Shown one piece after another: positions 1 through 9,459 of a stretch of 64,000 nt of DNA; position 1 is the stretch's first letter, and each line of letters opens with the position of its first letter. The translations under genes and the position numbers were made by a program. A model generated the notes under the pieces. That model was not told the origin of the DNA and did not search any database. It saw only the letters and a program-made list of their open reading frames with translations. The DNA is from Azospirillum endophyticum (lineage in GTDB: Bacteria > Pseudomonadota > Alphaproteobacteria > Azospirillales > Azospirillaceae), in assembly GCF_016595245.1 (NCBI RefSeq), contig NZ_JAENHM010000051.1:79946-143945 (forward strand), given 5' to 3'.

Positions 1-95
1 TCCAGCGCGCGCAGGGCGTCGCCGATGCCGGCCCGCCGTCCTACCGGCGCTTCCGAGGAGGGTGCCGGGGACAGGGTGGTGGACGGTTCCGCCAT
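1..95 (-). CDS. 5' end of a probable sugar ABC transporter permease (XylH-like), partial
   Basis: Only about 31 codons are inside the window; the gene runs off the left edge. The ATG (95-93) overlaps the xylF stop by one base (TGATG), so it is translationally coupled to xylF and in the same operon. The visible N-terminus is Pro/Ser/Ala-rich (starts [10 protein letters not shown]) and then basic, with no Walker A region. That fits the cytoplasmic lead-in of an XylH-type permease better than the XylG ATPase. The assignment rests on operon context rather than on a motif. Confidence 0.5.
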   Translation of the reverse strand, partial: MAEPSTTLSPAPSSEAPVGRRAGIGDALRAL

Positions 96-1165
96 CAGTT
101 GCAGGCCTTGACGCTGCCGGGTTTCACACCCTGGCACACCACGTCCTTGGTGACCCAGCCGGCATCGATCACCTGGCCGAGGTTGTCCTTGGTGATGGCG
201 ATGGGGGTGAGGAACAGCGAGGTCATCTTCTGCTTCTTCGGACCGCCGTCGAAGGTCGTGGCGCCGGCGACGTCGGTCATCTTCTTGCCGCCGGCCAGAT
301 CCATGGCGATCTCGGCGGCGCGGCGTCCGAGCTCGCGGGCGTCCTTCCACACCGACACCGTCTGGGTGCCCAGCGCGATGCGGTTCAGCGCCGCCTTGTC
401 GCCGTCCTGGCCCGACACCGGCACGGTTCCCGCCAGCCCCTGGGCCGCCAGCGCGGCGACGGCGCCGCCGGCGGTGCCGTCGTTGGAGGCGACCACGGCA
501 TCGACCTTGTTGCCGGTCTTGGTCAGGATCTGCTCCATGTTCTGCTGGGCGATCGCCGGCAGCCACTTGTCGGTGTAGGCCTCGCCGACATTCTTCACGT
601 CGCCGCGGTCGATGGCGGCCTTCAGCACCTCCATCTGGCCGGCGAACAGGAAGTCGGCGTTGGGATCGGTCGAGCTGCCCTTGATGAAGGCGTAATTGCC
701 CTTGGGCTTCATCGCGAAGACGCTGCGCGCCTGGAGCCGGCCGACCTCCTTGTTGTCGAAGGTGATGTAGAAGGCCGACGGGATCTCGATCAGCCGGTCG
801 TAGCCGACGACCGGAATGCCCTCGGCCGCCGCCTTCTCCACCGCCGGGCGGATGGCGTCGCTGTCCTGGGCCAGGATGATCAGCGCGTTGGCGCCGCGCG
901 AGATCAGCGATTCGATGTCCGACAGCTGCTTGGCCGGCGAGGACTGGGCGTCGGCCGACAGATACTTGCCGCCGGCCTTCTCGATCACGGCCTTGATCGC
1001 CGCCTCGTCGGTCTTCCAGCGCTCCTCCTGGAAGTTGGACCAGGACACGCCGACGGTGGCGCCGGCGGCCAGCGCCGCCGTCGAGGTCATGGTGGCGGCG
1101 GCGGCCAGCGTCAGGAACAGGCCGGCGGCGGTGCCCTTGATGGCGGTGGTGAGGCGGTGCTTCAT
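95..1165 (-). CDS. xylF: D-xylose ABC transporter periplasmic substrate-binding protein
   Basis: Protein of 356 residues with a Sec signal peptide (basic MKHR, hydrophobic core, AxA-type cleavage near residue 33) followed by a type I periplasmic sugar-binding fold. Recognisable blocks are [13 protein letters not shown] near the mature N-terminus, [22 protein letters not shown] and [11 protein letters not shown], all typical of XylF. It would capture xylose in the periplasm and deliver it to a membrane permease whose first codons overlap its stop. The ATG at 1165 is chosen because it opens the signal peptide and has GGAGG upstream; the frame stays open far beyond it, but that extension would run through an intergenic repeat. 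It lies 239 bp downstream of xylA, separated by a paired palindromic repeat. Confidence 0.93.
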   Translation of the reverse strand: MKHRLTTAIKGTAAGLFLTLAAAATMTSTAALAAGATVGVSWSNFQEERWKTDEAAIKAVIEKAGGKYLSADAQSSPAKQLSDIESLISRGANALIILAQDSDAIRPAVEKAAAEGIPVVGYDRLIEIPSAFYITFDNKEVGRLQARSVFAMKPKGNYAFIKGSSTDPNADFLFAGQMEVLKAAIDRGDVKNVGEAYTDKWLPAIAQQNMEQILTKTGNKVDAVVASNDGTAGGAVAALAAQGLAGTVPVSGQDGDKAALNRIALGTQTVSVWKDARELGRRAAEIAMDLAGGKKMTDVAGATTFDGGPKKQKMTSLFLTPIAITKDNLGQVIDAGWVTKDVVCQGVKPGSVKACN

Positions 1166-1232
1166 CGTGTTTCCTCCCTGTGTGGCCGTCCGGTTGCGGC
1201 GGCCTTGTTGATCGACGAGAAGTCTCCCAAAT

Positions 1233-1374
1233 CCCCCTCTCCCCCCCCGGGGAGAGGGTCGGGGTGAGGGGGATGCGAAACGTGGATTCGGTGGAGAGCG
1301 CGAAGAGGGGGATTCTTGAAGATCCTTGCCGTGCGACCCCCTCACCCTAACCCTCTCCCCGGGGGGGAGAGGGG
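1233..1374. repeat. Paired palindromic intergenic repeat (GGGAGAGGG family, type 1)
   Basis: Two GC-rich palindromic units (about 1233-1271 and 1337-1374) face each other across about 65 bp between xylA and xylF. Each combines CCCTCTCCCC/GGGGAGAGGG with an arm of the form GGGGTGAGGGGG. Almost the same pair recurs at 63836-63943. The unit can fold into one long hairpin and could terminate or attenuate transcription between xylA and xylF, but there is no T-tract, so termination is inferred. Confidence 0.8.
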
Positions 1375-1404
1375 ATACTGTCCCGGAGAGGACTCCGTTT
1401 CGGC

Positions 1405-2727
1405 TCAGACGTAGCGGTTGACGACGTTCTCCAGATACTCCTGCCGGCCGGAGCGCGGCTGGGGGTTGAGGCCGGAGGTCAGCGCCCGGTCGGCGAGTGT
1501 GGCGAGGTCGCGCTTGCCGGACAGGATCGCCTGCCCCTCGGCGCCGTCCCAGCCGGCGTAGCGCTCGGCCAGCGGCTTGGTCAGGGCGCCGTCCTCCAGC
1601 ATCTGCGCCGCCTGCAGCAGGGCGCGGGCGCAAGAGTCGATGCCGCCGATGTGGCCGTGCAGCAGGTCGGCGGGGTCGAGCGACTGGCGGCGGATCTTGG
1701 CGTCGAAGTTCAGGCCGCCGGTGGTGAAGCCGCCGCCCTTCAGGATGTCGTGCATCACCACCGTCAGCTCGCCGATGTCGTTGGCGAACTGGTCGGTGTC
1801 CCAGCCCAGCAGCGCGTCGCCGCGGTTCATGTCGAGCGAGCCGAAGATGCCGAGCGCCAGCGCCAATCCCACCTCGTGCTGGAAGCTGTGGCCGGCGAGG
1901 ATGGCGTGGTTCTGCTCGATGTTCACCCGCACGTCGGCCAGCAGGTCGTAGCGTTCCAGGAAGCCGTAGACGGTGGCGACGTCGAAGTCGTACTGGTGCT
2001 TGGTCGGCTCGCGCGGCTTCGGTTCGATCAGGATCGGGCCGTCGAAGCCGATCCTGTGCTTGTGCTCCACCACCATCGCCAGGAAGCGGCCCATCTGGTC
2101 GAGCTCTCGCTTCAAGTCGGTGTTCAGCAGCGTCTCATAGCCCTCGCGCCCGCCCCACATGACGTAGTTGGCGCCGCCCAGCGCATGGGTCGCCTCCAGC
2201 GCCGCGCGGACCTGACCGCAGGCGTAGAGGAAGACGTCCGGGTCGGGGTTGGTCGCGGCACCCGCCATGTAGCGGCGGTTGGAGAACAGGTTGGCGGTGC
2301 CCCACAGCAGCCGGACCTTGGCGGTCTCCATCTTCGCCGCAAACAGGTCGGTGACGGCCTTCAGGTTGTCGACGCTCTCGACCAGCGTGGCGCCTTCCGG
2401 GGCGGCGTCGAGGTCGTGGAAGCAGAAGAAGGGGATGTCGAGCAGGCGGAACATCTCGAAGGCGACGTCGGCCTTGGCGCGCGCCGCCGCCATCGGGTCC
2501 TGGCCGGGGCGCATCCAGGGGCGCTGGAAGGTCTCGCCGCCGAAGGGATCGCCGCCCGGCCAGCAGAAGCTGTGCCAGTAGCAGGCGGCGAGCCGCAGAT
2601 GCTCCTCCATCCGCTTGCCCAGCACCACGCGGTCCTTGTCGTACCAACGGTAGGACAGCGGGTCGCGGCTGTCCGGTCCGCGATAGGCCACCGGGGACAG
2701 GTCGCCGAAGAATGGGGCGGTGCTCAA
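1405..2727 (-). CDS. xylA: Xylose isomerase
   Basis: Converts D-xylose to D-xylulose, the first catabolic step. The 440-residue protein has the usual family length and motifs: [12 protein letters not shown] (catalytic His/Asp), [23 protein letters not shown] (metal ligand Glu and Lys) and the DMNRGD/GWDTDQF metal-site region. Start choice: the N-terminus homologous to other XylA proteins begins at a TTG (2727-2725), preceded by AAGGAG at 8 nt. This TTG overlaps the xylB stop as TTGA, so xylA is coupled to xylB. Longer in-frame extensions run inside xylB and are rejected. The protein is cytoplasmic and needs divalent metal ions. Confidence 0.95.
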   Translation of the reverse strand: MSTAPFFGDLSPVAYRGPDSRDPLSYRWYDKDRVVLGKRMEEHLRLAACYWHSFCWPGGDPFGGETFQRPWMRPGQDPMAAARAKADVAFEMFRLLDIPFFCFHDLDAAPEGATLVESVDNLKAVTDLFAAKMETAKVRLLWGTANLFSNRRYMAGAATNPDPDVFLYACGQVRAALEATHALGGANYVMWGGREGYETLLNTDLKRELDQMGRFLAMVVEHKHRIGFDGPILIEPKPREPTKHQYDFDVATVYGFLERYDLLADVRVNIEQNHAILAGHSFQHEVGLALALGIFGSLDMNRGDALLGWDTDQFANDIGELTVVMHDILKGGGFTTGGLNFDAKIRRQSLDPADLLHGHIGGIDSCARALLQAAQMLEDGALTKPLAERYAGWDGAEGQAILSGKRDLATLADRALTSGLNPQPRSGRQEYLENVVNRYV

Positions 2728-4175
2728 GACGCGAACTCCTTGGCAAGGGGGTAGAGCCGGCGCCAGCGCAGCCAGGCCTGGCTGTACGCTTCGGCGCGGG
2801 CCGGATCGGGGGTGAAGGTCTCCAGGCGGCGGGGCTTGCGGCAGACGGTGGCGGGGGCCTCCCCGGTCGCCGCCATGCGGCCGAGATGGGCGGCGCCCAA
2901 GGCCGCGCCCACCTCGCCGTCCTCGATGCGGTGGATGGTGACGCCGAGCGCGTCGGCGCAGATGCGCGCCCACAGCCGCGAGCGGGAACCGCCGCCGGCA
3001 AGGTCGAAAACCGTGGGGGCGCCCTCCCCCAGCGCCACCAGATTGTCGCGGGCGGCGAAGGCGACGCCTTCCAGCACCGCCTGCACCAGCGCGTCGCGCC
3101 CGGTCTCCGCCGACAGGCCGGCGAACAGGCCGCGGACGGTGGCGTCGTTGTGGGGGGTGCGTTCGCCCGACAGGTAGGGCAGGAAGGCGACTGGCGAGGG
3201 GCCGTCCACCGCATCGCCCAGCGGGGCCAGCAGTTCCGGCTCCGGCGCGCCGAGGGTGGAGGCGGCCCAGGCCAGCGAGGCGGCCGAGGACAGCATGACA
3301 CCCATCTGGTGCCAGACGCCGGGCAGCGCGTGGCAGAAGGCATGGACCGCCATCGCCGGGTTGGGCAGGAAACGGTCGGTCGTCCGCCACACCACGCCGG
3401 AGGTGCCGAGACTGAGGAAACCGTCACCGGGCGTGATGGCGCCGAGCCCGACGGCGCTGGCGGCGCAGTCCCCCGCCCCGCCCGCCACCACCGGCTGTTC
3501 CCGCATGCCCCAGCGGCGGGCGAGATCGGGCGACAGCCGGGCGACGGCGTCGGAGCCTTCGGCCAGATCCGGCATGTGGGCGCGGGTCATGCGGGTGGCG
3601 GCCAGCAGGTCGTCCGACCAGTCGCGCCGGCCGACGTCCAGCCACAGGGTGCCGGAGGCGTCCGACATCTCCTCCACCATCGCGCCGGTGAAGCGCCAGC
3701 GGACATAGGCCTTGGGCAGCAGCACCTTGGCGAGGGCTGCGAAGACCTCCGGCTCCTCCTCCGCCACCCACAGCAGCTTGGGCGCGGTGAAGCCGGGCAT
3801 GGCGATGTTGCCGCTGAGGACGCGGAGCGTCGGGAGGGTTTCCTCCAGGGTCGCGCATTGGCGGTGGGAGCGGCCGTCGTTCCACAGGATGGCGGGGCGC
3901 AGCACCCGGTTGTCGGCGCCCAGCAGCACCGCGCCATGCATCTGGCCGGAGAAGCCGATGCCGAGCACGCCGGCGAGATCCGACGGCTGGCGTTCGGCCA
4001 GTTCGTCGACCGCGGCGATGGCGGCGGCGACCCAATCCTCCGGCTCCTGCTCCGACCACAGCGGATGGGGGCGGGAGACGGTGCAGGGGCGGGACGCGCT
4101 GCCGGTGACGGACCCGTCGGCGTCGGTCAGAACCGCCTTGACGCTCGACGTGCCGATGTCGATCCCGAGAAACAT
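2724..4175 (-). CDS. xylB: Xylulokinase
   Basis: Phosphorylates D-xylulose to D-xylulose-5-phosphate for the pentose phosphate pathway. The 483-residue length matches XylB. It is a FGGY-family carbohydrate kinase: N-terminal phosphate-binding block [20 protein letters not shown], then [13 protein letters not shown] and the C-terminal nucleotide-binding GGGSRS region. The ATG at 4175 has GGAAGG upstream and starts exactly at the conserved MFLGIDIGT. It lies 25 bp downstream of the LacI-type regulator and overlaps xylA, giving the order regulator-xylB-xylA. Confidence 0.95.
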   Translation of the reverse strand: MFLGIDIGTSSVKAVLTDADGSVTGSASRPCTVSRPHPLWSEQEPEDWVAAAIAAVDELAERQPSDLAGVLGIGFSGQMHGAVLLGADNRVLRPAILWNDGRSHRQCATLEETLPTLRVLSGNIAMPGFTAPKLLWVAEEEPEVFAALAKVLLPKAYVRWRFTGAMVEEMSDASGTLWLDVGRRDWSDDLLAATRMTRAHMPDLAEGSDAVARLSPDLARRWGMREQPVVAGGAGDCAASAVGLGAITPGDGFLSLGTSGVVWRTTDRFLPNPAMAVHAFCHALPGVWHQMGVMLSSAASLAWAASTLGAPEPELLAPLGDAVDGPSPVAFLPYLSGERTPHNDATVRGLFAGLSAETGRDALVQAVLEGVAFAARDNLVALGEGAPTVFDLAGGGSRSRLWARICADALGVTIHRIEDGEVGAALGAAHLGRMAATGEAPATVCRKPRRLETFTPDPARAEAYSQAWLRWRRLYPLAKEFAS

Positions 4176-4200
4176 GACTATCGACCTTCCTTGATGCCCG

Positions 4201-5256
4201 TCAGGGCAGGTTGTCGCGTAGGATGACCTGGACCCGGATATGCTCCTGCGCCGCGACGATCTCCTGGCCCGCAACCAGGGCGTGGAGCACCCGCACCATC
4301 GAGCGCGCCTCGTGCCCCGGATCCTGGGCGACCAGGGCGGCGAAGGTGCCGTCCAGCAGCATGCGGCGGGTGGCCGGCGTCAACTCGTGCCCGACGCAGA
4401 GGATCCTGCGGGCAAGCCCGGCCTCGGCCAGTGCCTCGCCGATGCCGACCGAGCCTTCGCCGGTGTTGTAGATCGCCACCAGGTTGGGCGTGTCGGCCAG
4501 CATGCGGCGGACCAGCTCGCGGTTGCGGTCGGGATCGTCGCGGCCTTCCACCGGGGTCAGCCGGATCAGCTGGGGATATTCCTCCGCCAGCACCTGACCG
4601 AAGCCGAAGCGGCGTTCGGCATGGTCGCGCAGGCTGCCCGCGCCGGTGACGATGCCGACGGCGCCCCGTTCATTGCCGCGCGGCGGACCGAGGAAGCGGC
4701 CGACCAGCGATCCGGCGGTGCGGCCGGCGGCGATGTTGTCGATGCCGACATAATGCTGGCGCCGCGAGGACGGGGCGTCCGACACCAGCGTCACCACCGC
4801 CATGCCGGCTTCGACCAGATCGTCGATGGCCGCACGGATCCGCGGATGGTCGAGCGCCACCAGCGCCACCGCGTCGAAGCGGCCCGGCAGCGCCGCCAGT
4901 TCCGCCGCCAGCCTGTCGGCGTCGAACACGTCGGTCTCGACGATCTCCACCCCGATGCGCCGGGCACGGAGCCAGTCGGCCTGGGCCCGGACATTGTCGG
5001 CGATGTCCATCATGAAGCGGTTGCCGCCGCCCGGCAGCACCACGGCGAAGCGCCAGGAGCGCGACCGGGCCAGCTCCGCCGCCGCTGCCAGCGGACGGAA
5101 GGCCAGCCGCTGCACCGCCTCATGCACCTTGCGCGCGGTCTTGGCGCTGACGCCGGGCCGGCCGTTGACGACCCGGTCGGCCGTCGCGAGGCTGACGCCG
5201 GCAGCCGCCGCCACGTCGCGCAGGGTCGGGGGTGCATCGTTGGCATGATTGTTCAT
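4201..5256 (-). CDS. LacI-family transcriptional regulator of the xylose genes
   Basis: 351 residues. An N-terminal LacI helix-turn-helix (about 12-60, TLRDVAAAAGVSLATADRVV) precedes a periplasmic-binding-protein-like ligand domain. It is the first gene of the regulator-xylB-xylA operon, so it probably senses xylose or a related sugar and represses its own operon and perhaps xylF. This is inferred from position; the sequence does not name the ligand. Tandem TTGAG/CTCAA half-sites just upstream are good candidates for its operator. Confidence 0.88.
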   Translation of the reverse strand: MNNHANDAPPTLRDVAAAAGVSLATADRVVNGRPGVSAKTARKVHEAVQRLAFRPLAAAAELARSRSWRFAVVLPGGGNRFMMDIADNVRAQADWLRARRIGVEIVETDVFDADRLAAELAALPGRFDAVALVALDHPRIRAAIDDLVEAGMAVVTLVSDAPSSRRQHYVGIDNIAAGRTAGSLVGRFLGPPRGNERGAVGIVTGAGSLRDHAERRFGFGQVLAEEYPQLIRLTPVEGRDDPDRNRELVRRMLADTPNLVAIYNTGEGSVGIGEALAEAGLARRILCVGHELTPATRRMLLDGTFAALVAQDPGHEARSMVRVLHALVAGQEIVAAQEHIRVQVILRDNLP

Positions 5257-5557
5257 GCAGCAAACATATTCCTGCGATTTGAGGTGCGCAACTCAAAAAT
5301 TGAGGTGCAGTTCGCGCATCGCCTTTCGGCCGAACCGCCCGGATGTTGAGTTGTCTGACTGCCGGAGCCGCTCAGGTACGTACGTCAGTATGCGTCGGCC
5401 GGCCGCCATCAATGGGCTTAGGCGGCGCGAATCGCTGCCCCCGACCGGGCACCGCGCTACTCCCGATGGGGCACTTTACCTTCGATTGCACCCATGACCG
5501 GGGAACTCGCGGGAATTTAGGCTTGCTCCTCCCTCGTGGCACACGCAGCAGGGTGGA
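5257..5557. other. Intergenic region between divergent lacI-type gene and helicase
   Basis: About 300 bp without a gene. It holds the LacI-type operator candidate (5279-5304) and, on the minus strand, a promoter-like pair: TTGCGC (-35), 17 nt, TATGTT (-10), ending very close to the regulator ATG. No convincing promoter was recognised for the plus-strand helicase. Confidence 0.5.
5279..5304. promoter_or_regulatory. Candidate LacI-family operator (tandem TTGAG/CTCAA half-sites)
   Basis: TTGAG at 5279-5283, CTCAA at 5292-5296 and TTGAG at 5300-5304 form two adjoining inverted repeats sharing the middle half-site. They overlap the promoter-like elements of the LacI-family gene starting at 5256. 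Autoregulation is inferred. Confidence 0.5.
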
Positions 5558-7405
5558 ATGCCGCAGCTGAGAACCCATCAGCAACTGGTCAGCGCCATCG
5601 CCGACGCCATCGGCCAGCAGCAGACGGAAGTTCGCGACGTTCTGGCGGCGGTGACGCCCGGCGGGGGGAAATCGCTGTTGCCGGTCATCATGGCGGCGGC
5701 GTTGCACAAGGCCGGGCGGATCGACCGCGTCTGCTGGATCGTGCCGCGCGACAGCCTGCGCCAGCAGGCGGAGGAGGCCTTCGTCGATCCGCGCTGGCGC
5801 GAGGTATTGGGACACACCATCGCCCTGCGCGCGGCGGAGAACGGGCGCGACCTCTGCCGGGGCCTGCAGGGCTACATCACCACCTACCAGGCGGTCGCCG
5901 CCGCCCCCGACCTGCATCTGCAGGAGTTCCGCCGTCACCGCTACCTGCTGGCGGTGGACGAGCTGCACCATCTGCCGGCGGTCTTCGATACCGACCGGAT
6001 GGCAGCGGTGGAGGAGGAGACGGCCTGGAGCCGGTCGATCCTGCCGCTGCTGGAGAACGCCTCGGCCCGGCTGCTGATGAGCGGTACGCTGGAGCGGGCC
6101 GATGGCCGGCCGATCCTGTGGCTGCCCTATCGCGCGCCGCAGGGAACCCGCAAGGTGCGGGAGATCGACTTCAAGGCGCCGGGCTGGGCGGTGGTCGGCT
6201 ATTCGCGCCGGCAGGCCCTGGCGGAAAAGGCGATCCTGCCGGTCACCTTCGGCGCGATGGACGGGTCGGCCTCCTGGCTGGACGCCGAGCGGACCAACCG
6301 CTGGGTCGATGCCCTGTCCAAGGCGGGGGAGAACACGCGAGACGCCCTGTTCACCGCGCTGCGCACCGGTTTCGCCCAGGCGATGCTGCGCGAGGCCTAC
6401 CGCTCCTGCCGGGAGCATCGGGCGAAGCGGCGGGCGGAACTGAAGCTTCCGGCGGGCCGCGACGATCCGGGGCTGGGCAAGCTGCTGGTCATCGCCCCGG
6501 ACCAGGGGACGGCACGCTTCTATCTGGAGACGCTGCAGGGCTGGATGCCGAAGGCGCAGGCCGGGCGCATGGCGCGGCTCGCTATCTCGGAATGCCGCGA
6601 CGCGCAGGAGGTGGTGGCCTCCTTCCGCCTGCGGCCCGAGCCGGCGGTGCTGGTCTCGGTCGCCATGGCCTATGAGGGGCTGGACGCGCCGTCGATCACC
6701 CATGTCGCCTGCCTGACCCACATCCGCTCCCGCCCCTGGCTGGAGCAGGCGATCGCGCGGGCGACGCGGGTGGACCCGCATGGCGGTCCCTACGACCGGC
6801 AGCGGGCGCTGATCTACCATCCGTCCGACGCGCTGTTCGAGCAGTTCCGCACCATGGTGGAAACCCAGCAGGGCACCCGCGCCATGGTGAAGACCCGCCG
6901 GCCCCAGCAGGAGCTGCCCTTCGAACGGTCGGCGGAGCGCGAACCGGAGATCATCCCGCTGGAGTCCAACGCCACCGCGCTGAGCTTCGCCGTGGTGGCG
7001 CCGGGGCCGGATTTCGGGTCCCACGCACGCGATCCGGGAGAGCTGCCGCTGACGCCGAGCGCAGCGGAGCATCACCTGCGCCAGCGCATCGGCCAGTTGG
7101 TCGCCGCGCAAGTGATCGAGGACGAGGACAACAACCTCGTCGCCGAGGGGCCGACCGGCTACCACATCTACAACGCGGTGTTGAAGCGGCTGATGAAGAA
7201 GGCGCGCTCCGAGATGACGCTGTCGGAGCTGGAGGCGACGGTCGGCTGGCTGGAGCGCAACCGGCTGTCCGACCACCGCCACCTGATCGCTGACGATCCG
7301 CAGTTCACTTGGTCCACCCGGCGGCGGGGGCAGACCATTCCGTATAGCTCCCTCTCCCGTCCCGGGAGAGGGAAGGGGCCCGCCGCGAAGCGGTGGGAAG
7401 GGTGA
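5558..7405 (+). CDS. Solitary superfamily 2 DEAD/DEAH-type helicase
   Basis: 615 residues. Walker A TPGGGKS at 33-39, Walker B/motif II DELHH at 134-138, motif III SGT at 175-177, and in the second RecA lobe SVAMAYEGLDAPSITH (motif V) and QAIARATRVDP (motif VI). It is therefore an intact SF2 translocase or helicase of the ResIII/UvrB-like type. The last third (after about residue 480) is a separate helical region with no motif I can name. No nuclease, methylase or other partner is adjacent, so the role (repair, phage-related, defence) is open. Its last 19 or so codons lie inside a palindromic repeat, so the C-terminal tail SRPGRGKGP is repeat-encoded and probably not ancestral. Confidence 0.8.
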   Translation: MPQLRTHQQLVSAIADAIGQQQTEVRDVLAAVTPGGGKSLLPVIMAAALHKAGRIDRVCWIVPRDSLRQQAEEAFVDPRWREVLGHTIALRAAENGRDLCRGLQGYITTYQAVAAAPDLHLQEFRRHRYLLAVDELHHLPAVFDTDRMAAVEEETAWSRSILPLLENASARLLMSGTLERADGRPILWLPYRAPQGTRKVREIDFKAPGWAVVGYSRRQALAEKAILPVTFGAMDGSASWLDAERTNRWVDALSKAGENTRDALFTALRTGFAQAMLREAYRSCREHRAKRRAELKLPAGRDDPGLGKLLVIAPDQGTARFYLETLQGWMPKAQAGRMARLAISECRDAQEVVASFRLRPEPAVLVSVAMAYEGLDAPSITHVACLTHIRSRPWLEQAIARATRVDPHGGPYDRQRALIYHPSDALFEQFRTMVETQQGTRAMVKTRRPQQELPFERSAEREPEIIPLESNATALSFAVVAPGPDFGSHARDPGELPLTPSAAEHHLRQRIGQLVAAQVIEDEDNNLVAEGPTGYHIYNAVLKRLMKKARSEMTLSELEATVGWLERNRLSDHRHLIADDPQFTWSTRRRGQTIPYSSLSRPGRGKGPAAKRWEG

Positions 7406-7506
7406 GGGGTGGTGCAAGGAACCGCGGTTCGGGAGCCTTGCTTTACCCCTCACCCTCCCCACGCCTATCGGCGTGGGTCCCCTCCCTCTCCCGGGACGGG
7501 AGAGGG
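7350..7506. repeat. Paired palindromic repeat (GGGAGAGGG family, type 2) covering two gene ends
   Basis: Two inverted CCCTCTCCC...GGGAGAGGG palindromes (7350 onward and ending 7506) with GGAAGGGGCC, GCGAAGC and GGGTGAGGGG arms. A closely related pair lies at 10061-10212. The left unit contains the 3' end of the helicase gene and the right unit the 3' end of the convergent LysR gene. A bidirectional hairpin terminator role is plausible. Confidence 0.85.
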
Positions 7507-8439
7507 CGTTAACCGGTCTTCCCGCCACGGACACCGTCCTTCCAGCAGGTCGCGTTCGCGGGTCAGCGCGTCGGCCATGAAGTCGAGGAAGGCGCGGACG
7601 CGGCCCATGTGGCGCAGATCCTCGTGGGTCAGCAGCCAGAGCTTGGCGTCGGCCTCCGCCATCGGATCGCCGATGCGGCGGAAGGCGGGGTCGCGGTCCA
7701 CCACCCCGCAGGGCAACAGGCCGAGGCCGATCCCGGCCCGCACCGCCTCCACCGCACCCGCCACCGAGTTGACGCGGTAGCCGACGGACGGGGCCGGCAC
7801 CATGCGCTTCATCCAATGGGCGAGGTTGGTGTGGTCGAAGGACTCGTCCAGCCCGACCCAGGGATGACGGTCGAGATCACCGGGACCGGGGGCGCCGGCC
7901 CCCCCCGCCCGCTCCAGGTAGGAGGTTGCGCCGTAGACGGCGAAGGCCAGCCCCGACACCGCCCGGCCGACCAGATTTTCCGGCGGCCGGTTGGTGGCGC
8001 GGATCGCCACGTCGGCCTCGCGCCGGGTCAGGCTGAGCGAGGCCTCCGCCGCCACAAGGTCGACCCGCAGCTCGGGATGGCGTCGGCGGAAGGCGGCGAC
8101 GTGGCGCGGCAGGATGTAGAGCGTCAGGATGTCGACGGTGGTCACGCGCAGGCTGCCGCCGATCTGGGTGTCGCGGCCGGACAGCAACCGGTTGGCGGCG
8201 GCCAGATCCTCCTCCATCTTCTGCGCCACCCGGTGCATCTCGTCGCCGGCCGAGGTCAGCACATAGCCGCCGGGCATCTTGTCGAACAGCTGGGCGCCCA
8301 TCGCCTGCTCCAACGCCGTCACCCGGCGCAGCACCGTGCTGTGGTTCACCCCCAGCACGCGGGCCGCCGCCGACAGCGAGCCGTGCCGCGCCACCGCCAG
8401 CAGGTACCGCAGATCGTCCCAATTATTTCCGCTTACCAT
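7465..8439 (-). CDS. LysR-family transcriptional regulator
   Basis: 324 residues. An N-terminal winged HTH (about 6-65; LLAVARHGSLSAAARVLGVN is the typical LysR first helices) precedes a two-lobed effector domain. The ATG at 8439 follows GGGAA at short spacing. It is divergent from the membrane protein starting at 8563, the usual geometry for a LysR target, so that gene is the likeliest target. The C-terminal tail PSPVPGEGGDPRR is encoded by the inner part of the palindromic repeat shared with the convergent helicase gene, so the native protein probably ended near residue 310. Confidence 0.9.
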   Translation of the reverse strand: MVSGNNWDDLRYLLAVARHGSLSAAARVLGVNHSTVLRRVTALEQAMGAQLFDKMPGGYVLTSAGDEMHRVAQKMEEDLAAANRLLSGRDTQIGGSLRVTTVDILTLYILPRHVAAFRRRHPELRVDLVAAEASLSLTRREADVAIRATNRPPENLVGRAVSGLAFAVYGATSYLERAGGAGAPGPGDLDRHPWVGLDESFDHTNLAHWMKRMVPAPSVGYRVNSVAGAVEAVRAGIGLGLLPCGVVDRDPAFRRIGDPMAEADAKLWLLTHEDLRHMGRVRAFLDFMADALTRERDLLEGRCPWREDRLTPSPVPGEGGDPRR

Positions 8440-8562
8440 TTATTCCCGCTCATCCATGCAGATGCTTTTTGCAAAACTCGCCAATTTGCGCTCACCAAAG
8501 CACAGGTTAGGGTCGCAACCAAGCGCAGCCTGCGCCACTCCACCCAAATCCGGCTGTCCCTT

Positions 8563-9417
8563 ATGTCCGAGCTGCTTCAAGATCCCTTCGTCCAATCCAG
8601 CATCCTGCCCCTGCTGGTCGGCCTGGTCCTGGTCGGTGTCCTGCACCTGCTGCGGCGTCCGCTGGCGGCGGCCGGGATCGCGGCCGGCTTCCTCGCGGTC
8701 TTCGCGCTGGTGGTCGGCCTGCCGGCCCTGCCGCCGCCGTCGAGCATGGGCAAGCTGTTCTGGGCGTCGGCCGCCGGTCTGCTGCTGGGCATCGTTGCCG
8801 ATACCGCCGGTGTCCGCGGCCGGGCCGCCTCGGCGCTGCTGGCTGTCTGGCTGGCCGCATCGCTGCTGTGGATCGCCCTGCCCGCCCTCGACTCCCTGGC
8901 GGCGGCCGTCAGCGTCGTGCTTCTGCTCGCCGCCGCGATGTGGGTCGCTTTTGGTCGCGGTTCGCAGACGCAAGGGTCCGAGAGGGGCGAAAGCCCGACC
9001 GCGCCGGCCGCCTCGCTGCTGGCGCTGGCGCTGGCCGTCGGCGGCACCGCGCTGATCGGCTCCTCGGCCTCCATCGCCCAGATGGCGCTGGCGCTGGCGG
9101 CCTCGGCCGGCGGCTTCCTGCTGTGGAACTGGCCGGTGGAACGCCATGGCTGGGGCCTGTCGGGCCAGGTGGCGACCGGCATCGCCGTGCTGCTGGCCGG
9201 CGTGCTGACCCTCTTCACCCAGGCGCAGACCGCCGTCCTGCTGCTGGCGCTGCCGGCCCTGCTGGCCGGCCATCTGCGCCGCTTCCTCCCCCAGGGCCAT
9301 GGTCTCGTCGGCCGGGCCGCCTCGACGGCCGCCGTCACGGTGGTCGCGGTGCTGCCGGCGCTGGTCGCCATCGGCGCGGCCTATGCGCTGACCGACGGCG
9401 AAGCCTCGCCTTACTGA
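8563..9417 (+). CDS. Polytopic inner-membrane protein of unknown function
   Basis: 284 residues, mostly hydrophobic, with about eight or nine predicted transmembrane stretches (for example SILPLLVGLVLVGVLHLL near the N-terminus) and one polar loop around residues 130-145. No family motif recognised. The start is ATG 8563, where the hydrophobic protein begins. It is divergent from the LysR regulator and 42 bp upstream of yceI in the same direction, so it may be co-transcribed with yceI. Confidence 0.6.
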   Translation: MSELLQDPFVQSSILPLLVGLVLVGVLHLLRRPLAAAGIAAGFLAVFALVVGLPALPPPSSMGKLFWASAAGLLLGIVADTAGVRGRAASALLAVWLAASLLWIALPALDSLAAAVSVVLLLAAAMWVAFGRGSQTQGSERGESPTAPAASLLALALAVGGTALIGSSASIAQMALALAASAGGFLLWNWPVERHGWGLSGQVATGIAVLLAGVLTLFTQAQTAVLLLALPALLAGHLRRFLPQGHGLVGRAASTAAVTVVAVLPALVAIGAAYALTDGEASPY

Positions 9418-9459
9418 TCCCCCTTCCATCAATCCATCCTGTTTTCCGGAGTCCAGTTC

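Noticed and set aside
1166..1633. N-terminal extension of XylF to 512 residues
   Set aside because: The extra part reads through the intergenic repeat and part of xylA; the signal peptide begins at 1165.
5372..7816. 814-codon minus-strand frame opposite the helicase
   Set aside because: Opposite strand of a gene with intact helicase motifs; composition is typical of a GC-bias shadow and it runs through the palindromic repeat.
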